Below are positions 7,153 through 18,996 of a stretch of DNA of 64,000 bases, in pieces. The translations under genes and the position numbers were made by a program. The stretch comes from Bacteroidales bacterium (GTDB lineage Bacteria > Bacteroidota > Bacteroidia > Bacteroidales > Rikenellaceae), in assembly GCA_910575495.1 (NCBI GenBank), contig CAJTFS010000003.1, positions 230,336 to 294,335 of the forward strand, in the 5' to 3' direction. The notes beneath the pieces are model-generated. The model was not told the DNA's origin. It did not search any database and worked only from the letters and a program-made list of their open reading frames with translations. Position 1 is the stretch's first letter. The number at the start of each line of letters is the position of its first letter.

Positions 7153-9143
7153 AATTCTCCGCATTACTGCTGACCCTCACGCTGGCACTGCCGGCGCATG
7201 CCCAACAACCGGCCGACCCGGTGGCACGCACTCAAAGCATCGATTCGGTGGTCGTCACGGCCCGCAAGCCGCTGCTGGTCTACAAACAGACGGGCAACGT
7301 GGCCGTCGACGTCGAACACCTCAAATTCGCGCCTCTGTTCCTGGGCGAAAAGGACATCTTCAAGTTTCTGCAACTGCTGCCCGGTATCACCTCGGGCAAG
7401 GACGGCATGTCGGGCCTCGTGGTGCGCGGCGGCAGCAACGACCAGACGCAGATACTCTACGATGATGTGCCGATCTACAACCAGACCCACGCCTTCGGCC
7501 TGCTGTCGATATTCAGCGGCGAGACGGTGCAGTCGGCCGAGGTCTTCAAGGGCTACATACCGCCTGCCTACGGCTCGCGCCTCTCGGCCCTGACTCAGAT
7601 ACGCACGCGCGACGGCGACCGCGAAGAGCATCGGCAGTCGCTCACGGTGGGAACCCTCTCGCTGGCGGGCACGGCGGACGGTCCGCTGGTGCGCGGCAAG
7701 GGCTCCTACCTGGTGTCGGCGCGCTACTTCTTTCCCGAAGCATTTCTGGCGGCCATCGGCAACGACATCCGCTTCGGATTCTATGATGTCACGGGCAAAC
7801 TTTCCTACGACATCCACCGCAACCACACGCTGTCGCTGGGTCTCTACTCGGGCGACGACCACGTGAGCAACAGCGACACCGACGCCTCCAACCGGCTGGG
7901 CTACGGCAACTCGACGGCCTCGCTGCGGCTGGCCTCGCGCTGGAGCGACCGGCTGCGCTCGACGGCCGTCGTCTACTACACCTACCTGCAAAACCGGCTG
8001 GTGGCCGACTACCGCGACAAGGAGGAACACAGCCACGGCAAGACCACCTTCACGACGCACGAAGCGGGCGCACGGCTGACGTTCGACCACCGGCTCTCCG
8101 ACGGCTGGACGCTCGACTACGGCGCCAACGTCTCGTGGCAGAACTTCCTGCCCATGCGCACCGTGGCCAAGGTCAACGGCGTGCAGACCCGCCGCAGCTA
8201 CCCCTCGCAGGAGCTGCTGACCGGAGCCCTGCACCTCAACAACCGCCTGCAATGGGGCGCGTGGCGGGCCGACATCGGGGTGCGGGGCGCGCTCTACGAT
8301 GCGGGCGGCCGCACGGCCTGGGCCGTGGAGCCGCGGGGACAGATAGCCTATGACTTCGGCCGCGACAACTCGGTGTGGCTCTCGGGAACGATGAACTCGC
8401 AGCCGCTGGTGCAGTTCAACCGCTACTACTACTCGATGCCCATCGACTTCTGGACCCCGTTCCGCGACGGCAGGCTGCAACACGCCTGGCAGGTGTCGCT
8501 GGGCGGCCGCGCCCGCATCGGCAAGAGTCTGACGCTCTCGGCCGAAGGCTATGTCAAGCGCATGCGCAACCTGCCGATGATCTACGACAGCGACGACTTC
8601 CTGCTGGGGCACGGCGGATTCGTTTACGGCACGGGACGCGTGGCGGGCGCCGAAGCCATGGTGCAGTGGCAGACCGAGCGGCTCAGCCTGACAGCCTCCT
8701 ACACCTATACGCACTCGCAGCGCCGCTCGGAGGGCGTGAGCTATCCGTTCGATTACGACATCCCCCACAACCTCTCGGCCTTTGCGAGCTACCATGTGCT
8801 CGACCGCCCGGGGCGCCGCCACACGCTGTCGCTCAACGTGGCCTGGCACACGGGAATCCCGATCCGCCTGACCGACGGAGCCTATCCCGACATCACGGGC
8901 GACCCCATAGCAGGCATCACGACCTACCCGACGACGCGCATGCGCAACTACTTCCGCGCCGACATCAGCTACAATATGGAGCGCCGCAAGCGAAACGGTG
9001 TGCGCAACTGGCAGTTTTCGATCATCAACGCCACGTGGCACAACAACCCGGTGAATATCTATCCCTACCGCGGCCGCTACAAAGCCACCGTGCTGGTGCC
9101 CATCATGCCCTCCGTATCCTACACCCGAACGTTCGGGAAATAG
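7149..9143 (+). CDS. TonB-dependent outer-membrane receptor
   Basis: Protein of 664 residues starting at the ATG at 7149, which overlaps the preceding stop; a signal peptide (LPAHAQ) follows. The frame is open further upstream but that part lies inside the DUF4249 gene. The plug domain is clear (KDIFKFLQLLPGITSGKDG, LVVRGGSNDQTQILYDDVP, VFKGYIPPAYGSRLSALTQ), followed by a beta-barrel ending in YTRTFGK, with aromatic last residues near the terminus. No N-terminal carboxypeptidase-regulatory domain is present, so it is shorter than SusC proteins. Together with the DUF4249 lipoprotein it should import an unidentified ligand across the outer membrane using TonB energy. Confidence 0.9.
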   Translation: MKFSALLLTLTLALPAHAQQPADPVARTQSIDSVVVTARKPLLVYKQTGNVAVDVEHLKFAPLFLGEKDIFKFLQLLPGITSGKDGMSGLVVRGGSNDQTQILYDDVPIYNQTHAFGLLSIFSGETVQSAEVFKGYIPPAYGSRLSALTQIRTRDGDREEHRQSLTVGTLSLAGTADGPLVRGKGSYLVSARYFFPEAFLAAIGNDIRFGFYDVTGKLSYDIHRNHTLSLGLYSGDDHVSNSDTDASNRLGYGNSTASLRLASRWSDRLRSTAVVYYTYLQNRLVADYRDKEEHSHGKTTFTTHEAGARLTFDHRLSDGWTLDYGANVSWQNFLPMRTVAKVNGVQTRRSYPSQELLTGALHLNNRLQWGAWRADIGVRGALYDAGGRTAWAVEPRGQIAYDFGRDNSVWLSGTMNSQPLVQFNRYYYSMPIDFWTPFRDGRLQHAWQVSLGGRARIGKSLTLSAEGYVKRMRNLPMIYDSDDFLLGHGGFVYGTGRVAGAEAMVQWQTERLSLTASYTYTHSQRRSEGVSYPFDYDIPHNLSAFASYHVLDRPGRRHTLSLNVAWHTGIPIRLTDGAYPDITGDPIAGITTYPTTRMRNYFRADISYNMERRKRNGVRNWQFSIINATWHNNPVNIYPYRGRYKATVLVPIMPSVSYTRTFGK

Positions 9144-9493
9144 GCGCCGCAAGCCCAATCAAGCTCAACCGTCTGTCCATGCGCTGTCTGCCCTCCGGCA
9201 GGCGGCGCATACATTTACACCCGCCGCAGAACATCAAGAAAACACACGGCAAAACATCGTGAAAACGGGGACCGCAATGCTGACAACGCCTGCCGGCGAC
9301 CGGGAAACCCCACCGGCAGCACTCCGCCCGAAAGCATTCATTTACTCATTCCGAAAGCCGCAGAAGATCTTCGGCAGTCTTTTTGTCGCTGCGGCCAACC
9401 CGGAAAGAAGCCGGGAAGCCGAGCCGCCGGAAACCGGCTTGTCGATTTCGGACGATTGTTGGTTGATTGCGGACAAATTGTAACCGCAAAGAG
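9144..9493. other. Intergenic, no gene seen
   Basis: Short open frames here have no recognisable product. The stretch separates the receptor gene from the V-ATPase promoter. Confidence 0.5.
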
Positions 9494-9523
9494 TTGTTGT
9501 TCTGATAAACTTTCCTATATTTG
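9494..9523 (+). promoter_or_regulatory. Promoter of the V-ATPase operon
   Basis: TTG at 9494-9496, a 19-nt spacer, and TATATTTG at 9516-9523 match the Bacteroidota -33/-7 consensus. The first operon gene starts 43 nt downstream. Confidence 0.8.
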
Positions 9524-9566
9524 TGGGGTTGAAACGCAAAACGAAAATCAAATCAGATAAAACGCT

Positions 9567-10181
9567 ATGGAAAACAAACTTCAAGAGTTGACCCGCAAAC
9601 TCTACGACGAGGGGCTGGAGAAAGGGCGCGCCGAAGCCGAACGGCTGGTCGCCGACGCCAAGACCCGTGCCGCCAAGATCGAGGCCGACGCCCGGGCGCA
9701 GGCCGAGAACGTGCTTCGCCAGGCGCAGGCCAAGGCCGAGGATGTGGAGAAGAACACCTTGACCGAAATCGCCCTGGCCGGCAAACAGGCCGTGGCACGC
9801 ATCAAGTCGGAGATCGCCGGGATGATCGTGGCCAAGTCCATCGACGCTGGCGTGAAGGAAGCGGCTATCGACCCGGCCTTCATCAAGGAGATGCTGCTGG
9901 CCGTGGCCAAGAATTGGAACGGAGCCGACGCCGGCAAGGTCGAACTGCAGGCCCTGCTGCCGGAAAGCGAACGCGCGAAACTCGACGAAGCCTTCGGAAA
10001 GGTCGCCAAGGAACTGCTTGCGGCCGGCATCGAGGTGGGTTATTCCAAAGAAGTGCGCACCGGATTCAAGGTGGGCGCCAAGGACGGCGGCTACTACATC
10101 TCGTTCTCCGACGCCGACATCGAGGCGCTGCTGGGCGAGTACCTGCGCGAGAAGGTTTCCCGGATGCTGTTCAAGGCGTAG
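9567..10181 (+). CDS. atpE: V-type ATPase subunit E
   Basis: Protein of 204 residues. Residues 1-85 form a charged, alanine-rich coiled coil (GRAEAERLVADAKTRAAKIE), the peripheral stalk helix of subunit E; the remaining globular part ends in a KDGGYYISFSDADIEALLGEY segment typical of the family. Subunit E joins the catalytic head to the membrane part as stator. It is the first gene of the operon, directly behind the promoter. Subunit G/H, the usual coiled-coil partner, is not encoded in the operon. Confidence 0.88.
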   Translation: MENKLQELTRKLYDEGLEKGRAEAERLVADAKTRAAKIEADARAQAENVLRQAQAKAEDVEKNTLTEIALAGKQAVARIKSEIAGMIVAKSIDAGVKEAAIDPAFIKEMLLAVAKNWNGADAGKVELQALLPESERAKLDEAFGKVAKELLAAGIEVGYSKEVRTGFKVGAKDGGYYISFSDADIEALLGEYLREKVSRMLFKA

Positions 10182-10186
10182 GCACC

Positions 10187-11026
10187 ATGTTCGCAACCAA
10201 TTATTATACGCTCGTCGCCGGACTTCGCGAGTATGCGCTCGACGCCGACACCAAGGGGTTCGACGCGCAGGCCATCGTCGGGGAGATCCTCGAAGCCCTC
10301 ACGGACCGCGATGCCCGGCAGGTGCGGCTGCTCGATGCCTACTACGACTGCGAGAACCTGGCCGCCCTGCGTGCCGGGCGTTCGGCGTTCGTGCCGCTGG
10401 GCAACCTGACGCGCGAGGAGCTGGCCGAGGAACTCAAACGCCCCTCCCGCCTGCCCGAGGAGCTGGCCCGCGTGGTCCGCGCCTACAACGAGCCCGAGGG
10501 CGAAGACGCCGAGACGGTCGACACGACGCGCGCGTTCGAAAAGTCGCTTTTCGCGGCCTACTATGCTCTCTGCGAACGCAAGGGATGCCGCTTCCTGCGT
10601 GCCTGGGCCGTTTTCGACCGCAACCTGCGCAACCTCACCGCCGCACTGACGGCCCGCGCTCTGGGACGTCCCGTCGAGGAGGCGACCGTGGGCGAAGGCG
10701 ACGTGGTCGATCAGCTGCAGCGCAGCTCGGCCGCCGACTTCGGACTGCGCGGCGAACTGGGCTACATCGACGCTGTGATCGCCGCCGTGGGCGACGAAGC
10801 CAACCTTGTCGAGAAGGAGCGCCGGATCGACCTCATCCGCTGGAACGAGGCCCTCGAACTGGCCGCGTTCGACTACTTCGACATCAATGCCGTGCTCTCC
10901 TACCTGGTCCGGGTCAACATCGTGGCCCGCTGGACCCTGCTCGACCCAGCACGCGGCCGCGAAATGTTCGCCCGCCTGCTGGCCGAACTGGACGGCAAGG
11001 AACGGATAGCCGAACAGGTCCGGTAA
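10187..11026 (+). CDS. DUF2764 family protein, V-ATPase operon-associated
   Basis: Protein of 279 residues from the ATG at 10187, 5 bp after the subunit E stop. MFATNYYTLVAGLREYALD and the later DFDYFDINAVLSYLVRVNIV-like segment (FDYFDINAVLSYLVRV near residues 225-240) are typical of DUF2764, a family found in Bacteroidota V-ATPase operons at the second position. It is mainly helical, with an EGEDAETVDTTRAFEKSLF acidic linker. No canonical subunit C (the cap that links rotor to c-ring) is present, so by position and helical nature it is a candidate replacement for subunit C. That role is inference. Confidence 0.85.
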   Translation: MFATNYYTLVAGLREYALDADTKGFDAQAIVGEILEALTDRDARQVRLLDAYYDCENLAALRAGRSAFVPLGNLTREELAEELKRPSRLPEELARVVRAYNEPEGEDAETVDTTRAFEKSLFAAYYALCERKGCRFLRAWAVFDRNLRNLTAALTARALGRPVEEATVGEGDVVDQLQRSSAADFGLRGELGYIDAVIAAVGDEANLVEKERRIDLIRWNEALELAAFDYFDINAVLSYLVRVNIVARWTLLDPARGREMFARLLAELDGKERIAEQVR

Positions 11027-11279
11027 GCACCGGCACCCCGCCCCGTCCTGGAGAACGCAGGCATGGAGCAAGAACGGAACCGAAGCAGGAACGGGAAGCG
11101 CGCAGGGCGCCGCAGACGGCGAACAACGCCGCAGGCGAACGGCCGACGCCATAATAAAATAATGAGGCAAAGCCATAAAAGAGAAGCGCCATAAAAAGAG
11201 GAGCCCGCCGCCCCGAACCGCAAACAGGAGGCAAAACCCGGTTTTGCCGCTGAAACCAAAGAGAATCAACAGAACAGAT
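11027..11279 (+). other. Intra-operon gap before atpA
   Basis: A 253-bp gap inside an otherwise tight operon. It holds a 43-codon frame at 11063-11194 that would encode a very arginine-rich peptide (five consecutive Arg near residue 17), which may be chance in GC-rich DNA. No -7 box of the TAnnTTTG type is visible, so read-through from 9494 is the likely source of atpA mRNA. Confidence 0.4.
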
Positions 11280-13034
11280 ATGAAAACAACAGGACGAGTA
11301 AACGGTATCATTTCGAACATCGTCATCGTCAAGGCCGACGGCGCCGTGGGTCAGAACGAGATATGTTACGTCCATACCGGCGATACGAAGATGATGGCCG
11401 AGGTCATCAAGGTCGTGGGCGACGCCGCCTACGTACAGGTATTCGACAGCACCCGCGGGCTGAAGATCGGCGACCGCGTGGAGTTCGAGGGACACATGCT
11501 CGAAGCAACGCTCGCTCCGGGTCTGCTGTCGCGCAACTACGACGGTCTGCAGAACGACCTCGAGAAGATGGACGGGCTGTTCATTGCCCGCGGTTCGATG
11601 ACCGAGCCCGTCGACTTCGGGGCGCAGTGGGAGTTCGAGCCCCTGGCCAAGGCCGGCGACAAGGTGTCGGCCGCCTCGTGGCTGGGCCAGGTCAAGGAGC
11701 AGTGGCTCACCCACAAGATCATGGTGCCTTTCACCATGACCGACACCTATACGGTCAAAAGCGTCGCCCAGGCCGGCACCTACAAGATCACCGACACGAT
11801 CGCCGTGGTCACCGACGCCGAGGGCCGCGACCACGACATCACCATGGTGCAGAAATGGCCCGTCAAGCAGGCCGTGCGCTGCTACGCCGAGAAGCCGCGC
11901 CCGGCACGCGTCATGGAGACGGGCGTGCGCGCCATCGACACCTTCAACCCCATGGCCGAGGGCGGTACGGGCTTCATCCCCGGGCCGTTCGGCGCCGGCA
12001 AGACGGTGCTCCAGCACGCCATTTCGAAGCAGGCCGACGCCGACGTCATCATCATGGTGGCCTGCGGCGAGCGTGCCAACGAGGTGGTCGAAATCTTCAA
12101 GGAGTTCCCCGAGCTGGTCGACCCCCGCACGGGCCACAAGCTCATGGAGCGCACGATCATCATCTGCAACACCTCCAACATGCCCGTCGCCGCGCGCGAA
12201 GCGTCGGTCTACACGGGCATGACCATCGGCGAGTACTACCGCGCCATGGGTCTCAAGGTGCTCGTGATGGCCGACTCCACGTCGCGCTGGGCCCAGGCGC
12301 TGCGCGAGATGTCCAACCGTCTGGAGGAGCTGCCCGGTCAGGACGCTTTCCCGATGGACCTTTCGGCCATCATCTCCAACTTCTACTCGCGCGCGGGTCT
12401 GGTGAAGCTCAACAACGGCGAAACGGGCTCCGTAACGTTCCTCGGAACGGTGTCGCCCGCGGGCGGCAACCTCAAGGAACCCGTCACCGAGTCGACCAAG
12501 AAAGCGGCGCGCTGCTTCTACGCCCTCTCGCAGGGCCGCGCCGACTCGAAGCGCTACCCAGCCATCGACCCGCTGGAATCCTACTCCAAGTACCTCGAAT
12601 ACCCCGAGATCGCCGAATACCTCGACGACCACATCGGCAAGGGCTGGGTCGAGAAAGTCTACGCCGGAAAGACCATCGTGCAGCGCGGCAAGGAGGCCAA
12701 CGACCAGATCAACATTCTGGGCGACGACGGCGTGCCCGTGGAGTACCACGAACGCTTCTGGAAATCGGAGCTCATCGACTTCGTCATCCTCCAGCAGGAC
12801 GCCTTCGACGACATCGACGCCAACTGCCCCATCGAGCGTCAGCAGATGATGTACGAAACGGTGCTCAACATCTGCCGCAAGGAGTTCTCATTCGCCGACT
12901 TCGAGGAGTGTTCGCAGTTCTTCAAGGGACTCATCAACCTCTTCCGTCAGATGAACTACGCCCAGTGGCAGTCGGAGAAGTTCAACGACTACCGCAAGCA
13001 GATCGAGCAATATGTACTTGCCAAAACCGAATAA
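11280..13034 (+). CDS. atpA: V-type ATPase catalytic subunit A
   Basis: Protein of 584 residues, the normal size. The ATG at 11280 is chosen over an upstream in-frame start because MKTTGRVNGIISNIVIVKAD matches the family start. The P-loop GPFGAGKT lies at residues 235-242, preceded by the bulge of the non-homologous region (residues 110-200) that marks A-type over F-type subunits. Three A and three B subunits form the ring that hydrolyses or makes ATP. The gene is followed after 3 bp by subunit B. Catalytic motifs look intact. Confidence 0.97.
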   Translation: MKTTGRVNGIISNIVIVKADGAVGQNEICYVHTGDTKMMAEVIKVVGDAAYVQVFDSTRGLKIGDRVEFEGHMLEATLAPGLLSRNYDGLQNDLEKMDGLFIARGSMTEPVDFGAQWEFEPLAKAGDKVSAASWLGQVKEQWLTHKIMVPFTMTDTYTVKSVAQAGTYKITDTIAVVTDAEGRDHDITMVQKWPVKQAVRCYAEKPRPARVMETGVRAIDTFNPMAEGGTGFIPGPFGAGKTVLQHAISKQADADVIIMVACGERANEVVEIFKEFPELVDPRTGHKLMERTIIICNTSNMPVAAREASVYTGMTIGEYYRAMGLKVLVMADSTSRWAQALREMSNRLEELPGQDAFPMDLSAIISNFYSRAGLVKLNNGETGSVTFLGTVSPAGGNLKEPVTESTKKAARCFYALSQGRADSKRYPAIDPLESYSKYLEYPEIAEYLDDHIGKGWVEKVYAGKTIVQRGKEANDQINILGDDGVPVEYHERFWKSELIDFVILQQDAFDDIDANCPIERQQMMYETVLNICRKEFSFADFEECSQFFKGLINLFRQMNYAQWQSEKFNDYRKQIEQYVLAKTE

Positions 13035-13037
13035 GCC

Positions 13038-14357
13038 ATGACAACACGCGCATTTCAGAAGATATATACCAAGATCGACAACATCACCAAGGCCACCGTC
13101 ACGCTCCGCGCCTCGGGCGTCGGCAACGACGAACTGGCCACCGTGGGCGGCAAGCTCGCGCAGGTGGTGAAGATTATGGGCGAGAACGTCACCCTGCAGG
13201 TCTTCGCCGGCACGGAGGGCATCGCCACCGACTCGGAAGTGATCTTCCACGGCGAGCCGCCCAAGCTCAAGGTGTCGGACAACCTCGCCGGCCGCTTCTT
13301 CAACGCCTACGGCGAACCTCTGGAGGGCGGCGAGGCCGTCGAGGGCGAGGCCCGCGAGATCGGCGGCCCGACGGTCAACCCTTTCAAGCGTATCCAGCCC
13401 TCGGAGCTCATCGCCACGGGCATCGCCGGCATCGACCTCAACAACACCATCGTCACGGGTCAGAAGATTCCGTTCTTCGCCGACCCCGACCAGCCCTACA
13501 ACGCCGTGATGGCCAACGTGGCCCTGCGCGCCAAGGCCGACAAGATCATCCTGGGCGGCATGGGTCTGACGAACGACGACTTCCTCTACTTCAAGTCGGT
13601 CTTCGAGAACGCCGGCGCCCTCGACCGCATCGTCTCGTTCGTCAACACCACCGAGAACCCGCCCGTCGAGCGTCTTCTGGTGCCCGACATGGCCCTGACG
13701 GCCGCCGAGTACTTCGCCGTGGACAAGGGCGAGAAGGTGCTGGTGCTGCTCACCGACATGACGCTCTACGCCGATGCGCTGGCCATCGTGTCGAACCGCA
13801 TGGACCAGATCCCCTCCAAGGACTCGATGCCCGGTTCGCTCTACTCCGACCTGGCCAAGATCTACGAGAAGGCCGTGCAGCTGCCCAACGGCGGTTCGAT
13901 CACCATCATCGCCGTGACGACCCTCTCGGGCGGCGACATCACCCACGCCATCCCCGACAATACGGGTTACATCACCGAGGGTCAGCTCTTCCTGCGCAAC
14001 GATTCCGACACGGGCAAGGTCATCGTCGACCCGTTCCGTTCGCTGTCGCGACTCAAGCAGCTGGTCATCGGCAAGAAAACCCGCGAGGACCATCCGCAGG
14101 TGATGAACGCCTGCGTGCGTCTCTACGCCGACGCGGCCAACGCCAAGACCAAGCTCGAAAACGGTTTCGACCTCTCGGACTACGACGAGCGCACCCTGAA
14201 GTTCGCCCACGACTACTCCGAGAAACTCCTGGCCATCGACGTCAACATCGACATCACCGCGATGCTCGACACCGCCTGGACGCTCTTCGCCGAGTACTTC
14301 TCGCGCGAGGAGGTGGCCATCAAGGAGGAGCTCATCAAGAAGTACTGGAAAGCTTAG
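13038..14357 (+). CDS. atpB: V-type ATPase subunit B
   Basis: Protein of 439 residues, the non-catalytic nucleotide-binding partner of subunit A. It begins FQKIYTKIDNITKATVTLRA and contains GEPLEGGEAVEGE, PSELIATGIAGIDLNNTIV and the conserved SRMDQIPSKDSMPGSLYSDL-type segment (SNRMDQIPSKDSMPGSLYSD). The P-loop is degenerate, as expected for B. It lies 3 bp after subunit A and 9 bp before subunit D, in one operon. Confidence 0.96.
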   Translation: MTTRAFQKIYTKIDNITKATVTLRASGVGNDELATVGGKLAQVVKIMGENVTLQVFAGTEGIATDSEVIFHGEPPKLKVSDNLAGRFFNAYGEPLEGGEAVEGEAREIGGPTVNPFKRIQPSELIATGIAGIDLNNTIVTGQKIPFFADPDQPYNAVMANVALRAKADKIILGGMGLTNDDFLYFKSVFENAGALDRIVSFVNTTENPPVERLLVPDMALTAAEYFAVDKGEKVLVLLTDMTLYADALAIVSNRMDQIPSKDSMPGSLYSDLAKIYEKAVQLPNGGSITIIAVTTLSGGDITHAIPDNTGYITEGQLFLRNDSDTGKVIVDPFRSLSRLKQLVIGKKTREDHPQVMNACVRLYADAANAKTKLENGFDLSDYDERTLKFAHDYSEKLLAIDVNIDITAMLDTAWTLFAEYFSREEVAIKEELIKKYWKA

Positions 14358-14366
14358 TTTTTTCCC

Positions 14367-17301
<2,935 letters not shown>

Positions 17302-17340
17302 ACGGCCCGGACTGTGCTTCGGCACCTCTCCCGAAATGCA

Positions 17341-17383
17341 ATCACCCCTGCCGCAGCGATGCCGCGGCAGGGGTGATCTTTTG
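17341..17383 (+). terminator. Terminator of the V-ATPase operon
   Basis: Perfect 14-bp stem ATCACCCCTGCCGC (17341-17354) with GCGGCAGGGGTGAT (17364-17377), 9-nt loop, then CTTTTGG. The T-run is short but the stem is very stable. Confidence 0.85.
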
Positions 17384-17810
17384 GAGGTAGCCCGTTCACA
17401 AGCGACTTCGTACCGGGAGTGATGCAGGTCAGGGCTTGCATCAGCATGGTCGGCAGATTCAGCAATCCGCTGGCGGCGTAAAGGCGCGGGAGGGTTATGT
17501 AAGGAAATAGTTGTATCGGGTGCGCAGCGTTGCGCGAGCCGCTGCCAGCTTACGGTTTTGGTTCGGCAGAGATACCGGCACCGGCTTTTTGTCCGACGCG
17601 GTCGACCGGTGGCGCAAATATTCTCGTGCCGAAGCCAGCGGAGCGAGTTTTGCGAGCCTCCGCAGGGCGGGGCTTCGGCTCGCACGGCTGAAGCCGGATT
17701 GTATTTCTACAAACCGCAGTCGCCCGAGCATCTTTTCTCTTTACCTACTCGCGTTGCCGCCAGTTGCTTATTCCAGTCTGCGGCGGAGTTTGCGAACAAT
17801 TCAGTAGTTT
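17384..17810. other. Gene-free, GC-rich intergenic stretch
   Basis: No frame here looks like a real protein. A 9-bp inverted pair GCCGAAGCC/GGCTTCGGC near 17630-17680 encloses a smaller hairpin. Confidence 0.4.
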
Positions 17811-18074
17811 GTCATTCTGAGGAGCAGAGCGACGAAGAATCTGTATAAAAGTATACGTAGACAGATTCTTGACTGCACTTCGTTTGTCGTTCACTTCTTT
17901 ACGAAGAGCCGCTGCAACCGTCATGTTGAGCGCAGCGAAACATCTGTAACCTTGCTCAGAATAGATTCTTGACTGCATTTCGTTTGTCTCTCTCCTCCTT
18001 GCTTGGCATAGTCCGCAAGCGGTCTCTGCACTCGCTGCGTTCATCATAGATTCTTCGCTAACGCTCAGAATGAC
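17811..18074. repeat. Inverted-repeat-bounded element, long copy (264 bp)
   Basis: It begins with GTCATTCTGAG (17811-17821) and ends with the exact complement CTCAGAATGAC (18064-18074). Inside are AAGAATCTGTATAAAAGTAT and ACAGATTCTTGACTGCACTT, both repeated in the second copy at 18219-18380, and then a second run of AGATTCTTGACTGCA at 17963. There is no coding capacity, so it resembles a MITE- or REP-like non-autonomous element. Confidence 0.7.
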
Positions 18075-18115
18075 AATTATGGCAGGCTCTTTCTCTTTCT
18101 GATCGGAAGACCTTG

Positions 18116-18167
18116 CGCCCGGGGCCGGCTCGCGCTGAAAGCGCGACCCCCGCAGCCGGCCCGGGCG
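18116..18167. repeat. Two-tier hairpin repeat, copy 1
   Basis: Outer arms CGCCCGGGGCCGGCT and AGCCGGCCCGGGCG pair with one bulged G. Inside are a 6-bp hairpin CGCGCT-gaa-AGCGCG and the strand ACCCCCGC. The same architecture recurs at 25020-25067 with different arm sequences. Confidence 0.6.
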
Positions 18168-18218
18168 AGCACACGAATGAGTTCCCGAAAGGAAATGATT
18201 CAATGCAAAGACAGCATT

Positions 18219-18380
18219 GTCATTCTGAGGAGATCGGAAGATCGACGAAGAATCTGTATAAAAGTATACGTAGACAGATTCTTGACTGCACTTCGTTTGT
18301 CTTTCTCCTCCTTGCTCGGCATAGTCCGCAAGCGGTTTCTGCGCTCGCTGCGTTCGTCGATCCACTTCGCTCAGAATGAC
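18219..18380. repeat. Inverted-repeat-bounded element, short copy (162 bp)
   Basis: Bounded by GTCATTCTGAG (18219-18229) and CTCAGAATGAC (18370-18380). It shares long near-identical stretches with the element at 17811-18074 (AATCTGTATAAAAGTATACG, CTTGACTGCACTTCGTTTGT, GGCATAGTCCGCAAGCGGT), including an internal AGAATCTGT/ACAGATTCT hairpin. It is shorter by about 100 bp in the middle. Confidence 0.7.
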
Positions 18381-18598
18381 AAAGTAGGGTTGTCGAGGTG
18401 GGACGATCGCAGCCGGTCCGGGCGAACGATTTGCAGTCGCCGTTGTTCGGCTCTTCAAGCCGTGCGGGCCGCAGCCTCCCGCAGCGGAGGCCCGCAAGCG
18501 TGCCCCGCAGGCTGCGCCCGACATTCCGTACGAGGTGACTGCATTAACATTCGCAGTAAAACCATTGTTCGCATCCGCCGCCGCATTCATCCGAGCGA

Positions 18599-18799
18599 TT
18601 GCTTTTTGCGCCTGCTGCGGGCTACCGCAACAGCACGACGGGAGCCTTCGGCGGCATCGGCAGTACGGGTGCAATATGGTCTTCGTCGGCTTTCGCTGAC
18701 GGCAGTTACAACGTAAGCCGTCTGTTCTTCGTCGAGAGTCTCGTGCATCCGCTACGCAGCGTCTATCGTTCCTATGGTTTCTCCGTGCGCTGCGTCCAA
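18599..18799 (+). pseudogene. C-terminal relic of a Fibrobacter major paralogous (Fib_succ_major/DUF1566-like) protein
   Basis: The frame reads LFAPAAGYRNSTTGAFGGIG, then TGAIWSSSAFADGSYNVSRL and ends YGFSVRCVQ. This is the hallmark end of the Fib_succ_major/DUF1566-like domain (GYR...G...WSSS...YGFSVRCV) common in Bacteroidota surface lipoproteins. No N-terminus, signal or start with supporting context lies upstream, and the frame runs on past the domain end into unrelated sequence. It is therefore read as a fragment left by deletion or recombination in the repeat island. Confidence 0.6.
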
Positions 18800-18940
18800 G
18801 CATCTGCCGCGAAGCCGCTTTCGCCCCCAATCTTACAACCGGCACCGCCCCGGCATCAAAAACCTGCATACAGAGCGACCGGCCGCCGAAAAACGGGGCA
18901 CCCGAGAATGCACGGCCGTCTCCGACACGCCCCCTGCACA

Positions 18941-18970
18941 AAAAAACCGCGCGGAGGAATCCTCCGCGCG
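18941..18970 (-). terminator. Terminator of the DUF4301 gene
   Basis: On the minus strand a 10-bp stem CGCGCGGAGG/CCTCCGCGCG with a 3-nt loop is followed by G and six T. It lies 27 bp past the stop codon at 18997. Confidence 0.9.
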
Positions 18971-18996
18971 AACAAAAGAGAAAGAGTTGAGCCCCC

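Noticed and set aside
9259..9483. Open frame before the V-ATPase promoter
   Set aside because: No recognisable product, poor start, and it ends just before the promoter; treated as intergenic.
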